Shown here one piece after another: positions 43,183 to 52,146 of a DNA stretch of 64,000 nt. The notes below the pieces were generated by a model. The model was not told the DNA's origin and made no database searches. It saw only the letters and a program-made list of their open reading frames with translations. Position numbers and translations under genes: made by a program. Location: NCBI GenBank assembly GCA_027531565.1, contig JAPZSB010000005.1:62001-126000 (forward strand). Direction: 5' to 3'. This DNA comes from Beijerinckiaceae bacterium. GTDB lineage: Bacteria; Pseudomonadota; Alphaproteobacteria; Rhizobiales; Beijerinckiaceae. Numbering within the stretch: the stretch's first letter is position 1; the number at the start of each line of letters is the position of its first letter.

Positions 43183-45354
43183 ATGTGCTGGGTTTGCGGT
43201 CAGAGCGGGACATATCAGCCGCAGACCTTCACAGCAGAAGCGATCAGTATCGCTGACGGTTCCGCAATCCAGTCCAGCCTCGCGGACCTTGGCCAGAACG
43301 CGTCCTCCGTCGCAACAGCCAACGCCTCCTCGGCCGATATCGCGGCCTTGACCGGGTACTTTCATTATAGGTGGAACAACGCGGTTTCGGCGGGCGCTCC
43401 GGCCATTGTGACCTACAGTTTCCCGACCGCTCTGGCGAGTTACGACAGTAGCCTGACCGGCTTTTCCCCGTTTTCCGAAGAGCAGAAGGCCTATGCCCGG
43501 ATGGCGCTGGATGCCTGGGCCTCTGTCAGCGGCATCTCCTTTGTCGAAGTGCCGGCCAGCGTAGGCGGGAAGATCCGCTTCTCCTTCGTGAACATGGAGA
43601 GCACCACGGCAGGTTATGCGTATTACCCGTCAGACTATTATGATCAGGCCGGCGATATCTACATCAGTTCGCGGTATCAGGGCGTGGGGTCGCAGACGGC
43701 GCCGGGGACCTTCGGCTTCGAGGTTCTGCTCCACGAGATCGGCCATGCGATCGGGTTCAAGCATCCGTTCCAGGGATCTCCGACGCTCGACCCCTCGCGG
43801 GACAATAACCTCTACACGGTGATGTCCTACACCCGCGCGGGCGTCACCTCTGTAATCGGCTCGATCGACCGCGCCGCGGTTCAGTTCTTTTACGGCATCA
43901 ACGATCTGAACTATTCGTGGAACAGCTCCATGCTGACTTTCAGCATCTACGGGGCCGATATCGGCGAGTCCACGGTCGGGACCGAGTTGACCGATTTCAT
44001 CTATGGCGCCGGCGGCAACGACATCATCTATGGCCTTGCGGGGAACGATACCCTGTTCGGCGGGCCGGGGGGCGACAGGCTGGATGGCGGGGACGGCTTC
44101 GACACGGTGAGCTACGCGCAGGAAGGCGGAGCTGTAACCGTCTCGCTTTTCCAAGGAACAACCGGCGGGCAAGCGGCGGGGGATTCACTCTTCAACATCG
44201 AGAATGTGATCGGAACGGCCTTTGCTGACACGTTGACCGGCAATTCCTTTGAGAACCTTCTGATCGGCGGCGGCAATGCGGATGTGCTATCCGGCTATTC
44301 CGGCAACGACATTCTCGTCGGTGACGGTCCTGTCCTCTGGGACAATAACGGCGCGGCGATCCGGCGGCTCTATATCGCCACGCTGAACCGCGCGCCGGAT
44401 GATGCCGGCCACCGGGACTGGTATCGCAGCCTGCAGGGCGGGCAGGACCTGACCTCGACCGCCGGCGGCTTCATCGCCAGCCAGGAATTCGCGAATGTGT
44501 ATGGCAACCTGTCGAACGCAGCCTTCGTCTCGACCTTGTACAACAACGTTTTGGGCCGGGCGGCCGATGCACAGGGGCTCAGTGACTGGGTTAACCTTCT
44601 CAATAGTGGCATGAGCCGTGCCTCGGTGGTGGTCGGCTTTTCGGAAAGCCTCGAATTCCAGATCTCGAGCGATATCCTTGCCCATCCTGGGCAGGTTTAC
44701 CGGATCTATGACTCCGCCTTCAACCGGCAGGCCGATGCGGGTGGCCTCGAGGGCTGGGTCAACGCGATGTATGCCGGGGCGAAGATCGGCGATCTCGTCA
44801 ACGGCTTCATGAATTCGGCCGAGTTCACCAACACGTATGGCCCGATCAATGCGCTCTCGAACACGCAATTCGTGAACCTGCTCTACACGAACGTTCTCAA
44901 CCGAACAGCTGATAGCGGCGGCCTCGCCTCCTGGGTGGCCAGTCTCGATGGCGGCGCCTCGCGTGCGAACGTGTTCTTGAGTTTCTCCGAATCGCAGGAA
45001 CACAAGAACCTGATGGCCCCAGGCTATGATTCGTTTATGCGCAACGCGCTGCCGGCCTGGCGGGACACGCTGAGGGGCGAACAAGGCAATGACACGCTGT
45101 TCGGCGGCCGAGGGTCGGATACGTTCGCCTTCGCCAGTGGTGAAAGTGGTTCGGATGTTGTACTCGGTTTCGAGAGCATCGATACACTGCGTTTCATCGG
45201 TTTCGGCTACAATAACGCCTCGCAAGCCCTTGCGAAGATGACGCAATCCGGGAACAACGTCGTGTTCTTCGATTTCGGGAATACGATCACCTTCCAGAAC
45301 ACCCAGCTCGCGACGCTGCAGGGCATGACATCGGCGGGGTGGGTGTTCGCGTGA
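43183..45354 (+). CDS. Secreted M10 metallopeptidase with RTX repeats and DUF4214 domains
   Basis: 723 aa, no Sec signal. The N-terminal catalytic domain has the metzincin zinc motif HEIGHAIGFKH (184-194) and Met-turn VMSY (M214), as in serralysins. A first RTX calcium-binding block follows (about 255-305, GGNDIIYGLAGNDTLFGG). Then come four related segments of the DUF4214 type (RxLYxxxLxRxxDxxGxxxW, about 385-620), a second RTX block (about 645-665) and a hydrophobic C terminus ending VFA, the layout of type I secretion substrates. The N terminus MCWVCGQ carries a CxxC. No secretion genes lie nearby. Confidence 0.9.
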   Translation: MCWVCGQSGTYQPQTFTAEAISIADGSAIQSSLADLGQNASSVATANASSADIAALTGYFHYRWNNAVSAGAPAIVTYSFPTALASYDSSLTGFSPFSEEQKAYARMALDAWASVSGISFVEVPASVGGKIRFSFVNMESTTAGYAYYPSDYYDQAGDIYISSRYQGVGSQTAPGTFGFEVLLHEIGHAIGFKHPFQGSPTLDPSRDNNLYTVMSYTRAGVTSVIGSIDRAAVQFFYGINDLNYSWNSSMLTFSIYGADIGESTVGTELTDFIYGAGGNDIIYGLAGNDTLFGGPGGDRLDGGDGFDTVSYAQEGGAVTVSLFQGTTGGQAAGDSLFNIENVIGTAFADTLTGNSFENLLIGGGNADVLSGYSGNDILVGDGPVLWDNNGAAIRRLYIATLNRAPDDAGHRDWYRSLQGGQDLTSTAGGFIASQEFANVYGNLSNAAFVSTLYNNVLGRAADAQGLSDWVNLLNSGMSRASVVVGFSESLEFQISSDILAHPGQVYRIYDSAFNRQADAGGLEGWVNAMYAGAKIGDLVNGFMNSAEFTNTYGPINALSNTQFVNLLYTNVLNRTADSGGLASWVASLDGGASRANVFLSFSESQEHKNLMAPGYDSFMRNALPAWRDTLRGEQGNDTLFGGRGSDTFAFASGESGSDVVLGFESIDTLRFIGFGYNNASQALAKMTQSGNNVVFFDFGNTITFQNTQLATLQGMTSAGWVFA

Positions 45355-45492
45355 TGCCTTGGCGGCGCCTTATGGGTCTCAATGCTGCGACGCAAGCGGG
45401 TCTTCCGAAGCCTCGTCGACTCGAAGCCAATTCCGCAGTTAATGCCGACTGGCTTGCTCAGGAGGCAAAATCCCACCCGCAATGAGGTTTCA

Positions 45493-45765
45493 ATGATTGT
45501 TCCTGCCGCGGCAATTCGGTCTGAGATCCTTCAGTTTGTTCAAAAATACCAGAAAATCGACGGGCATTTTTCTGAAAATGACACGTTTACGGGATATGAG
45601 TATTTTGGATTTGAAGGAAATGACGGAAAATATTGCGTGACGTATAATGAGAGGGGAAGCAAGAGTATCATTTTCGAGTCTATTAATTTTGTAGAGGCTT
45701 TAGTTTTTCTTCTAGACAAAATGAAGCGAGGCGGGATCATTGACGTTTCAAGCCTCGAAACCTAA
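45493..45765 (+). CDS. Small AT-rich hypothetical protein
   Basis: 90 aa, not recognised. GAGG lies six bases before the ATG. The sequence is soluble, rich in aromatic and charged residues (TFTGYEYFGFEGNDGKY; FESINFVEALVFLLDKMKRGG). The coding DNA is visibly AT-rich compared with everything around it, with codons such as ATT, TTT and AAA that neighbours avoid, suggesting recent acquisition. The size, acidic-aromatic character and place after a large secreted protein recall small immunity proteins, but no family match can be claimed. A longer in-frame start at 45382 exists without a good ribosome site. Confidence 0.6.
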   Translation: MIVPAAAIRSEILQFVQKYQKIDGHFSENDTFTGYEYFGFEGNDGKYCVTYNERGSKSIIFESINFVEALVFLLDKMKRGGIIDVSSLET

Positions 45766-45924
45766 CGGATTTAATGTATTTCCAGGAAGAGTTGATAGAT
45801 TGAAGATTGAATTGAGCGATGGTTGACGCAACTGGGAAACTTGTTTCTTCTTGCTGCCAAACACCGTCGCCCTGTTTCCCTGCGCCATGGCGCAACGCTG
45901 ATCCAGTCCTTCGATTGACCAAAG

Positions 45925-47190
45925 CTACCGGCGAAAAACTCCCCGCAGCCATGCCAACAGGCCACCTTTGCCGGCGCTGACAAGGGCGTGATGCGCCTCG
46001 GAAAGCGCGTGATGCCGGCCGGATAGCGCGTGATGCTCCTGCGACAGGGCGTGATGCGCCTCCTGCTGCGCTGCGAGCTGCCGTCGGGTCTCGTCCAGTG
46101 CGGCGAGCAGGGCTGTCGAATCGTACCGTGTCTCCGCAAGCTGATGCCGGAGCAGGGCCTTGAAGCCCGCCACATCCGTCGGCGGCGCAAAGGCCCGGGC
46201 CTCCCCGGCGCCGGGCGGAACAAGCGAGGCAATGACCGCGTCGACGCGGTGGAATGTCACTGGCTGGTGCTCGCAGCTGGCCACGAGAATCCTGCCATCC
46301 CGTGACAGGTCGATCCCCTTCGGTCCGCCCTCCTGCGGGTTGAGCTGCCCGCGGATGAACGTGTCCTGATCGATCACCCGCAGGGCATGGGCGGGCTCGC
46401 GGTCGCCGCTCCAGTCACCATCCTCGCTGCGATAGATGTAGACGAAGGGCGCGCCGGCATCGGCGAGGAAGATCAGCCGGCCACCGGCGGCGAACCGGAT
46501 TCCATGCGGATAGGCATGACCAATCAACCGGCCATCCGGCGCCTTGCCAGGATGGAGATGCGGATCGTTGCGATAGATATGGACGCAATGATGGCTGTGG
46601 TTGCTCGCCGCGATCCACCGCGCATCGGCGCTGAAGGCCACGCCGTCGGGAATGTCGAGATCGTGGCTCAGCAGGATCCGGCTCGACAGGACGCGGTTTT
46701 CCGGGCCGAGATCGACAAGATGCCGCGAGATCGTGTGCGCGTAGTTGTTGCAGACCAGGACGTCGTGGACATCGTCGAACAGCCGGATGGCCGTGACGGA
46801 TCCGGGCGTGACCAACCGGTCGATGGCCTCCCGGCCGATGACAAGCCGCGACGCCGCCTCGATCCGGGCCCCACCCTTCGTTGATGCCGGCACATCGAGG
46901 ATGGGCGCGAGGCCGTTGCGGTTGGCCACGACGATCCGGGCATCATCCAGCCAGAACAGGCCGTGCGGGAAGTCGAAATCCGGGCAGGTCAGCACCAGCG
47001 GATCGCCCAGCCTCACCGGGCCGCCGGATGCGGCCTCGTCCATGTCGACGGCGAGGACCAGGACCATGTCGGCCTTGGCCCCTGCAATGGCCAGCCGTCG
47101 GTTGTCCGGTGAAAACTGGATGTCCTCTGTCCTGCCGATCCGCGCAAGCGCAGCCGATGCGGCATTGTCGGCCAGATAGGACACTTCCAT
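45925..47190 (-). CDS. Beta-propeller (YncE/lactonase-like) protein with His-rich repeat tail
   Basis: 421 aa, start ATG at 47190 with GAGGAG about eight bases upstream. The first 350 residues repeat strands of the WD40/YncE-like propeller type (IQFSPDNRRLAIAG; GVAFSADARWIAASNHS; IDLSRDGRILVASCEH). No signal peptide is seen. The C-terminal part is helical, with four near-perfect heptads HHALSxx (encoded at 45984-46067), then a basic amphipathic end GLLAWLRGVFRR. The heptads look like a coiled coil or metal-binding helix. Function is unknown. Confidence 0.78.
   Translation of the reverse strand: MEVSYLADNAASAALARIGRTEDIQFSPDNRRLAIAGAKADMVLVLAVDMDEAASGGPVRLGDPLVLTCPDFDFPHGLFWLDDARIVVANRNGLAPILDVPASTKGGARIEAASRLVIGREAIDRLVTPGSVTAIRLFDDVHDVLVCNNYAHTISRHLVDLGPENRVLSSRILLSHDLDIPDGVAFSADARWIAASNHSHHCVHIYRNDPHLHPGKAPDGRLIGHAYPHGIRFAAGGRLIFLADAGAPFVYIYRSEDGDWSGDREPAHALRVIDQDTFIRGQLNPQEGGPKGIDLSRDGRILVASCEHQPVTFHRVDAVIASLVPPGAGEARAFAPPTDVAGFKALLRHQLAETRYDSTALLAALDETRRQLAAQQEAHHALSQEHHALSGRHHALSEAHHALVSAGKGGLLAWLRGVFRR
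45984..46067 (-). repeat. Four tandem 21-bp repeats encoding HHALSxx heptads
   Basis: Four consecutive 21-bp units (45984-46004, 46005-46025, 46026-46046, 46047-46067) share GCGTGATG on the plus strand and encode heptads beginning His-His-Ala-Leu. The units differ mainly at the last two codons. Copy number could vary by slippage without breaking the frame. Confidence 0.85.
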
Positions 47191-47322
47191 TCCATGCTCC
47201 TCTAGGGGCCGGGTCCGTTTGACCCAAGGCAGGGCGATAGGGGGGCAGGCCGTGCCGGAAAGTGCGCTGGCATACTGCATCACCATCATCGCATGCAAGC
47301 GTAACAGAATTCGCCTGCTGGC

Positions 47323-48489
47323 CTACGGCCGCGCGCGCAGCAGCATGAGCAGAAGGAATGCCGTCAGACCGAGGCCCGTCGTCAGCCAGATCGCCTGCGC
47401 GCCGGCATGTTCCAGCAGGATCCCGAACAGCAGGGGGGCGATGGCCTGCATCACACGGGCCGGGGCGGAGAGCAGCCCCTGGCGCAGCCCGTATCCGCCC
47501 GGACCGAACAAGGCGAGGGGCAGGGTGCCCTTGGCGATGGTCAGCACACCGTTGCCGGCGCCATGAAGGAGGGCGAAGGCTGCCGCCGCCGGTCCGCCGG
47601 CGATCATCAGCAGGCCGGCCGCCACGGGATGGGCGAGCGTGGCGAGGCGCGCCGAGAGCAGCGGGTGGACGCGGTTGAGGAACACGAATTCCAGCACCCT
47701 CGCGGCCACCTGCGCCGGACCGATCAGCGCGCCGGCTGCCACGGCGGCGACAGGCGTCGCGCCGGCCGCCTCGAGCATCCGCGGCAGATGGGCGGCCATC
47801 GCGGTGCTGGTGAACCAGGTCACGGCAAAGACAAAGGCGAGGATCGCCATGTCGCGCGTCCGGATGGCGGGCGGCACCGCGAGGGCTTCGCCGGGGGGGG
47901 CGGCGACAGGCTGGCGCGCCTCGCCGGCCGGCAGGATCAGGTGCAGGGGCAGGGCGAGCCCGAGATGGATCGCCATCCAGCCGAGACAGGCGGTCCGCCA
48001 GCCATAGTGCGCTTCGAGCCAGGCGGAGAGCGGCCAGCCCACGGTACTGGCAAAACCGGCGATCAGCGTGATCCCGGTGATCGAGGACCGGGCGTCGCGT
48101 CCGTAGATCTTGGCAAGGGCCGCGAAGGCCGAATCATAGAGCCCGATTCCCATCCCGACTCCCATCAGGATCCAGCCGGCCACGAGCCAGGGCAGGGCGG
48201 AGCTGGCCGCCATCAGGCCCAGCCCGGCGGCGAAGATCAGGTTGCTGGCGATGAGGATGCCCCGGCCGCCCAGCCTGTCGATGCGGGCGCCTGCCCAGGG
48301 GCCGAGCAGGGCAGAGACAACCATCGCAGCGGAGAAGGCCGCGAAGACCCAGACCGGCGATACGCCGAACGAGGCGGCCATCGGCGTGGCAAGAACCGCC
48401 GGAAGGTAATAGCTGGACGCATAGCCAACGGTCTGGCCTATGCCGAGCGCGGCCACGATGCCCGAGCGGTTTTCCGGTTTGAGACGCAT
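47323..48489 (-). CDS. MFS transporter
   Basis: 388 aa with about twelve helices. It has the major-facilitator loop 2-3 motif in GPWAGARIDRLGGRGILIASN and a second-half GLRQGLLSAPARVMQAIAPLLFG. It resembles drug/metabolite or oxalate-formate-type MFS exporters. The ATG at 48489 is chosen; a TTG 21 bases upstream is in frame. It lies 49 bases after an ArsR-family regulator gene on the same strand, so it is probably a metal- or stress-inducible efflux pump controlled by that repressor. Substrate is unknown. Confidence 0.87.
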   Translation of the reverse strand: MRLKPENRSGIVAALGIGQTVGYASSYYLPAVLATPMAASFGVSPVWVFAAFSAAMVVSALLGPWAGARIDRLGGRGILIASNLIFAAGLGLMAASSALPWLVAGWILMGVGMGIGLYDSAFAALAKIYGRDARSSITGITLIAGFASTVGWPLSAWLEAHYGWRTACLGWMAIHLGLALPLHLILPAGEARQPVAAPPGEALAVPPAIRTRDMAILAFVFAVTWFTSTAMAAHLPRMLEAAGATPVAAVAAGALIGPAQVAARVLEFVFLNRVHPLLSARLATLAHPVAAGLLMIAGGPAAAAFALLHGAGNGVLTIAKGTLPLALFGPGGYGLRQGLLSAPARVMQAIAPLLFGILLEHAGAQAIWLTTGLGLTAFLLLMLLRARP

Positions 48490-48538
48490 CAGCGACGCAT
48501 CCGCCCGCAAGGAAGGAAAGCAGGGAGCGGAAGGCGCG

Positions 48539-48865
48539 TCATGGCGGCGGGCCGGCCCCGTCCGCCTCGGCGCAGCACTGATCCATCAGCGCGCCGGCAA
48601 CATCCCGGATCATCGGATAATTGGCCCGGCAGATCAGCACGGTCGAGCGCCGCTCCTGCGTGACCAGCCCGACCTGGATCAGCTTGCTGCAATGATGGGT
48701 GAGGGTGGAGGCCGCGATCCCGATCCTCTCCTGCAGCCGGCCGACCGGCATCCCCGCTTCGCCCGCGCGGACAAGCGCGCGGATGATCCGAAGCCGCGTC
48801 GGATTGCCGAGCGCCTCGAGGCGAAGGGCGATATCATCGAGATCCATGCCCTGCCATCGGGCCAT
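48539..48865 (-). CDS. ArsR/SmtB-family transcriptional repressor
   Basis: 108 aa winged helix regulator. RLEALGNPTRLRIIRALV near the start, and the recognition region MPVGRLQERIGIAASTLTHHCSKL, are diagnostic of ArsR proteins. Cysteines in THHCSKL, ICRAN and DQCCAEAD could form a thiol metal- or metalloid-sensing site. The start may be 48865 or 48847. A 14-bp palindrome lies 20 bases upstream, a likely operator. It precedes the MFS gene and is divergent from a nitroreductase gene. Confidence 0.88.
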   Translation of the reverse strand: MARWQGMDLDDIALRLEALGNPTRLRIIRALVRAGEAGMPVGRLQERIGIAASTLTHHCSKLIQVGLVTQERRSTVLICRANYPMIRDVAGALMDQCCAEADGAGPPP

Positions 48866-48885
48866 CTGCCCCTCGGGTCAAGCGG

Positions 48886-48899
48886 TATTTCCGGAAATA
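48886..48899. promoter_or_regulatory. Palindrome in the arsR/nitroreductase divergent region (candidate operator)
   Basis: A perfect 14-bp palindrome TATTTCCGGAAATA centred between 48892 and 48893, flanked by near-symmetric CG bases, 20 bases upstream of the ArsR start on the minus strand. Its AT-rich arms stand out. It could control both the arsR-MFS operon and the divergent nitroreductase gene. Confidence 0.6.
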
Positions 48900-49015
48900 T
48901 CGAAAGATGCACAGCGAAGCATTCCGCCGCCGGCCAGCCGTCAGGCACTTTCCGGCTTTACCTTTCCGGCAGGCGGCTTATCTCAACGGCGGAAACTCAC
49001 GAGACCGGATGACCG

Positions 49016-49876
49016 ATGACGAACCCGACGACACAAAGCCTGTCTGCCGTGACTGCGGCGGACGGGAAGGAACGCCTTGTCCAGGCCCGCTATCGGGATG
49101 GGCAGGGCCCGGCGCACCTCCGATGGAACGAGACGCTGTCCGTGCTGGCCGCGCATCGTTCGGTGCGGGCCTACAAGCCGGATCTGCTGCCCGAGGGCAC
49201 GCTGGAAACGCTGGTGCTGGCGGCACAGTCCGCCGCTACCTCGTCCAACCTCCAGACATGGAGCGTGGTGGCCGTCACCGATCCTGCGCGCAAGGCCGTT
49301 CTGGCCGAGGTTGCCGGCGGCCAGAAGCACATCATGCAGGCGCCGCTCATGCTGGTCTGGCTGGCCGATCTCTCCCGCCTGAAAGCCATGGCGGAACGGC
49401 GCGGGCAGGCGGCTGAAGGCCTCGACTATCTGGAAATGGCCACGGTCGCGATCATCGATGCCGCGCTTGCCGCCCAGAATGCCGTGATCGCCGCCGAGAG
49501 CCTTGGCCTCGGGACGGTCTATATCGGCGCCTTGCGGAATGATCCCGGCCGTGTCGCGACCTTGCTCGATCTGCCGGAGATGGCCTTCGCCGTCTTCGGG
49601 CTCTGCGTCGGCTTTCCGGTCGACGAGGTCGTGACCGGCGTCAAGCCACGGCTGGCCCCTGAGGTCGTCCTGCATCGGGAAACCTATGGCCAGTCGGCGG
49701 ATCCGGAGGCCATCGCCCGGTATGATGCCGCCATGCAGGAATTTCAGGGCGAACAGGCGATGCGCCGCCAGCCCTGGTCCGACCAGGCGCTGGCGCGCGT
49801 GGCCGATGCCCGGTCCCTGAGTGGTCGGGATGTGCTGGCCCGCGTCCTGAACGAGCGCGGCTTCCGCTTGCGCTAA
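49016..49876 (+). CDS. Nitroreductase family (NfsA-like) flavin oxidoreductase
   Basis: 286 aa. HRSVRAYKPDLLPEGTLETLV, then AAQSAATSSNLQTWSVV (FMN-binding loop) and LGLGTVYIGALRNDP fit NfsA/FRP-type NADPH-dependent nitroreductases, which reduce nitro compounds or quinones using FMN. It is divergent from the ArsR-MFS pair, which suggests a shared response to a toxic compound, but this is inferred only from position. No clear ribosome site precedes the ATG. Confidence 0.88.
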   Translation: MTNPTTQSLSAVTAADGKERLVQARYRDGQGPAHLRWNETLSVLAAHRSVRAYKPDLLPEGTLETLVLAAQSAATSSNLQTWSVVAVTDPARKAVLAEVAGGQKHIMQAPLMLVWLADLSRLKAMAERRGQAAEGLDYLEMATVAIIDAALAAQNAVIAAESLGLGTVYIGALRNDPGRVATLLDLPEMAFAVFGLCVGFPVDEVVTGVKPRLAPEVVLHRETYGQSADPEAIARYDAAMQEFQGEQAMRRQPWSDQALARVADARSLSGRDVLARVLNERGFRLR

Positions 49877-49891
49877 GCCGGCAACGCCCGG

Positions 49892-52009
49892 TCAGTACAG
49901 GCCCTTGGTCAGGAAGCCGCGACCCTTGCCCGGCTTTTTGGGCTTGCCGGGATAGCGATCCTGCCCGGACGCTCCCTCGGCCTTGCGCGGGGCCATCTGG
50001 CTCTTCGGGTCGATCCGCCGGCCCTCGCCGCCACGGCCGGTGCCAGCCGGCTGCCAGTTCGGCACGAGATGGGCCTTGCCGGGGCCGATCAGGTCTGCCC
50101 GGCCCATCTCCTTGAGCGCCTCGCGCAGGAGCGGCCAGTTTTCCGGATCATGATAGCGCAGGAAGGCCTTGTGCAGGCGGCGCTGGCGCAGGCCGCGCAC
50201 GGTCTCCACCGGGTCGGAGGCGTTCCGGCGGACCGGGCGCAGCGGGTTGACGCCGGTATGATACATCGCCGTCGAGAGCGCCATGGGCGAGGGGAGGAAA
50301 GTCTGAACCTGATCTGCGCGATAGCCGTTTTTCTTCAACCAGAGCGCGAGGTTCATCATGTCCTCGTCGGTCGTGCCGGGATGGGCGGCGATGAAATACG
50401 GGATCAGGAAATACTTCTTCCCCGCTTTCTTCGCGGCCTCGTCGAAAAGCTTCTTGAAGGCATCATAGGTGCCGATGCCCGGCTTCATCATCTTGTTGAG
50501 CGGGCCATCCTCGGTATGTTCCGGCGCGATCTTCAGATAGCCGCCGACATGGTGCTCGACGAGCTCCTTCACGTATTCGGGGCTCTCCACGGCGAGATCA
50601 TAGCGCACGCCGGACGCGACATTGACCTTCTTCACGCCCGGGATCGCGCGCGCCTTGCGGTAGAGCTGGATCAGCGATTCATGGCTCGTATTGAGGTTCT
50701 TGCAGATATCCGGGAACACGCAGGACGGGCGTCGGCACACCGCCTCGATCGCCTTGTCCTTGCAGCCGATGCGATACATGTTCGCGGTCGGCCCGCCGAT
50801 ATCCGAGATGACACCGGTGAACTTGTCATCCTTGTCGCGGATTGTCTCGATCTCCTTCAGGATCGAGCCTTCCGAACGGGACTGGATGATGCGTCCTTCA
50901 TGCTCGGTGATCGAGCAGAAGGAACAGCCGCCGAAACAGCCGCGCATGATCGTCACCGAATGGCGGATCATCTCCCAGGCCGGGATCTTGGCATCGCCAT
51001 AGGAGGGGTGCGGCGCCCGCGCGAAGGGCAGCTCGTACACCGCATCCATCTCCGCCGTCGTCAGCGGGACGGGCGGCGCCGTCAGCCAGACATCGCGGTC
51101 GCCATGGCGCTGCGTCAGCGGCCAGGCATTGCCGGGATTGCTTTCCTTGTGCAGCACGCGGGAGGCGCGGGCATAGGCCTCCTTGTCGTTCACCACCACG
51201 TCATAGGCGGGGAGGCGGATCACCCCCTGCAGATGGCGCGATTTCTCGTCGTTCCGGAGCTTGCCCTCGTCGCCATCCTCGAGATCATCGGCATGGGCCT
51301 CGAACCAGCCTTCCGGCGTGCCGGAACGGGCAAAGGCAATGCCGCGGATATCCGAGAAATCCTGCTGGATCCCGCCCTTGGCGATCCGGTGCGCCACCTC
51401 AACCAGCGCACGCTCGGCATTGCCGTAGAGCAGCAGGTCGGCCTTGGCGTCGAACAGCACCGAACGGCGCACCTTGTCCGACCAGTAATCGTAATGGGCA
51501 ATCCGCCGGAGCGAGGCCTCGATGCCGCCGATGACGATCGGCACGCCGGAATAGGCCTCGCGGCAGCGATGCGAATAGACATTCACCGCCCGGTCGGGTC
51601 GCTTCCCGCCGGCGCCGCCCGGCGTGTAGTTGTCATTGTGGCGCAGCCGCCGGTCCGAGGTGTAGCGGTTCACCATCGAATCCATGTTGCCGCTGGTGAT
51701 GCCGAAAAACAGATTCGGTTTGCCGAGGACCTTGAAGGGCGCGGCGCTCTGCCAGTCCGGCTGCGCGATGATGCCGACGCGGAAGCCCTGGGCCTCCAGC
51801 AGCCGGCCGATAATCGCCATGCCGAAGCTGGGATGATCGACATAGGCATCCCCTGTGACGAGGATGATATCGCAGGAATCCCAGCCGAGTTCGTCCATCT
51901 CCTCGCGCGACATCGGCAGGAACGGGGCAGGGCCGAACCGTTCCGCCCAGTATTTGCGGTAGGAGAAAAGCGGTTTGGCGCTGGGAAGTTCAGCGACGAG
52001 AGAGGCCAT
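49892..52009 (-). CDS. YgiQ-family radical SAM protein
   Basis: 705 aa from ATG at 52009, where the conserved family start ([22 protein letters not shown]) begins soon after; a GTG 87 bases upstream is in frame but unlikely. The radical SAM cluster motif [10 protein letters not shown] (CxxxCxxC) is intact, preceded by an N-terminal YgiQ domain ([22 protein letters not shown]) and followed by the family C-terminal region with a basic, glycine-rich tail. The reaction of this widespread family is unknown to me. It is convergent with the nitroreductase gene by 15 bases. Confidence 0.92.
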   Translation of the reverse strand: MASLVAELPSAKPLFSYRKYWAERFGPAPFLPMSREEMDELGWDSCDIILVTGDAYVDHPSFGMAIIGRLLEAQGFRVGIIAQPDWQSAAPFKVLGKPNLFFGITSGNMDSMVNRYTSDRRLRHNDNYTPGGAGGKRPDRAVNVYSHRCREAYSGVPIVIGGIEASLRRIAHYDYWSDKVRRSVLFDAKADLLLYGNAERALVEVAHRIAKGGIQQDFSDIRGIAFARSGTPEGWFEAHADDLEDGDEGKLRNDEKSRHLQGVIRLPAYDVVVNDKEAYARASRVLHKESNPGNAWPLTQRHGDRDVWLTAPPVPLTTAEMDAVYELPFARAPHPSYGDAKIPAWEMIRHSVTIMRGCFGGCSFCSITEHEGRIIQSRSEGSILKEIETIRDKDDKFTGVISDIGGPTANMYRIGCKDKAIEAVCRRPSCVFPDICKNLNTSHESLIQLYRKARAIPGVKKVNVASGVRYDLAVESPEYVKELVEHHVGGYLKIAPEHTEDGPLNKMMKPGIGTYDAFKKLFDEAAKKAGKKYFLIPYFIAAHPGTTDEDMMNLALWLKKNGYRADQVQTFLPSPMALSTAMYHTGVNPLRPVRRNASDPVETVRGLRQRRLHKAFLRYHDPENWPLLREALKEMGRADLIGPGKAHLVPNWQPAGTGRGGEGRRIDPKSQMAPRKAEGASGQDRYPGKPKKPGKGRGFLTKGLY

Positions 52010-52146
52010 TCTGGTCCCCGGATTGTGATCTTGGCATCGTTGCCGCTCCCATACAGCATATTCGGGTTGATGCAGAGTGTTTTTCTGTCGCTTCACGCAT
52101 CGCCAGCGGCTATGTCAGCCGCAACCATCGTAACAGGCCCTTCCCC

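Noticed and set aside
45354-45485. 43-codon open frame whose ATG overlaps the stop of the RTX protease gene
   Set aside because: No recognisable domain, no ribosome site of its own and composition like non-coding DNA; translation coupling alone is weak support.
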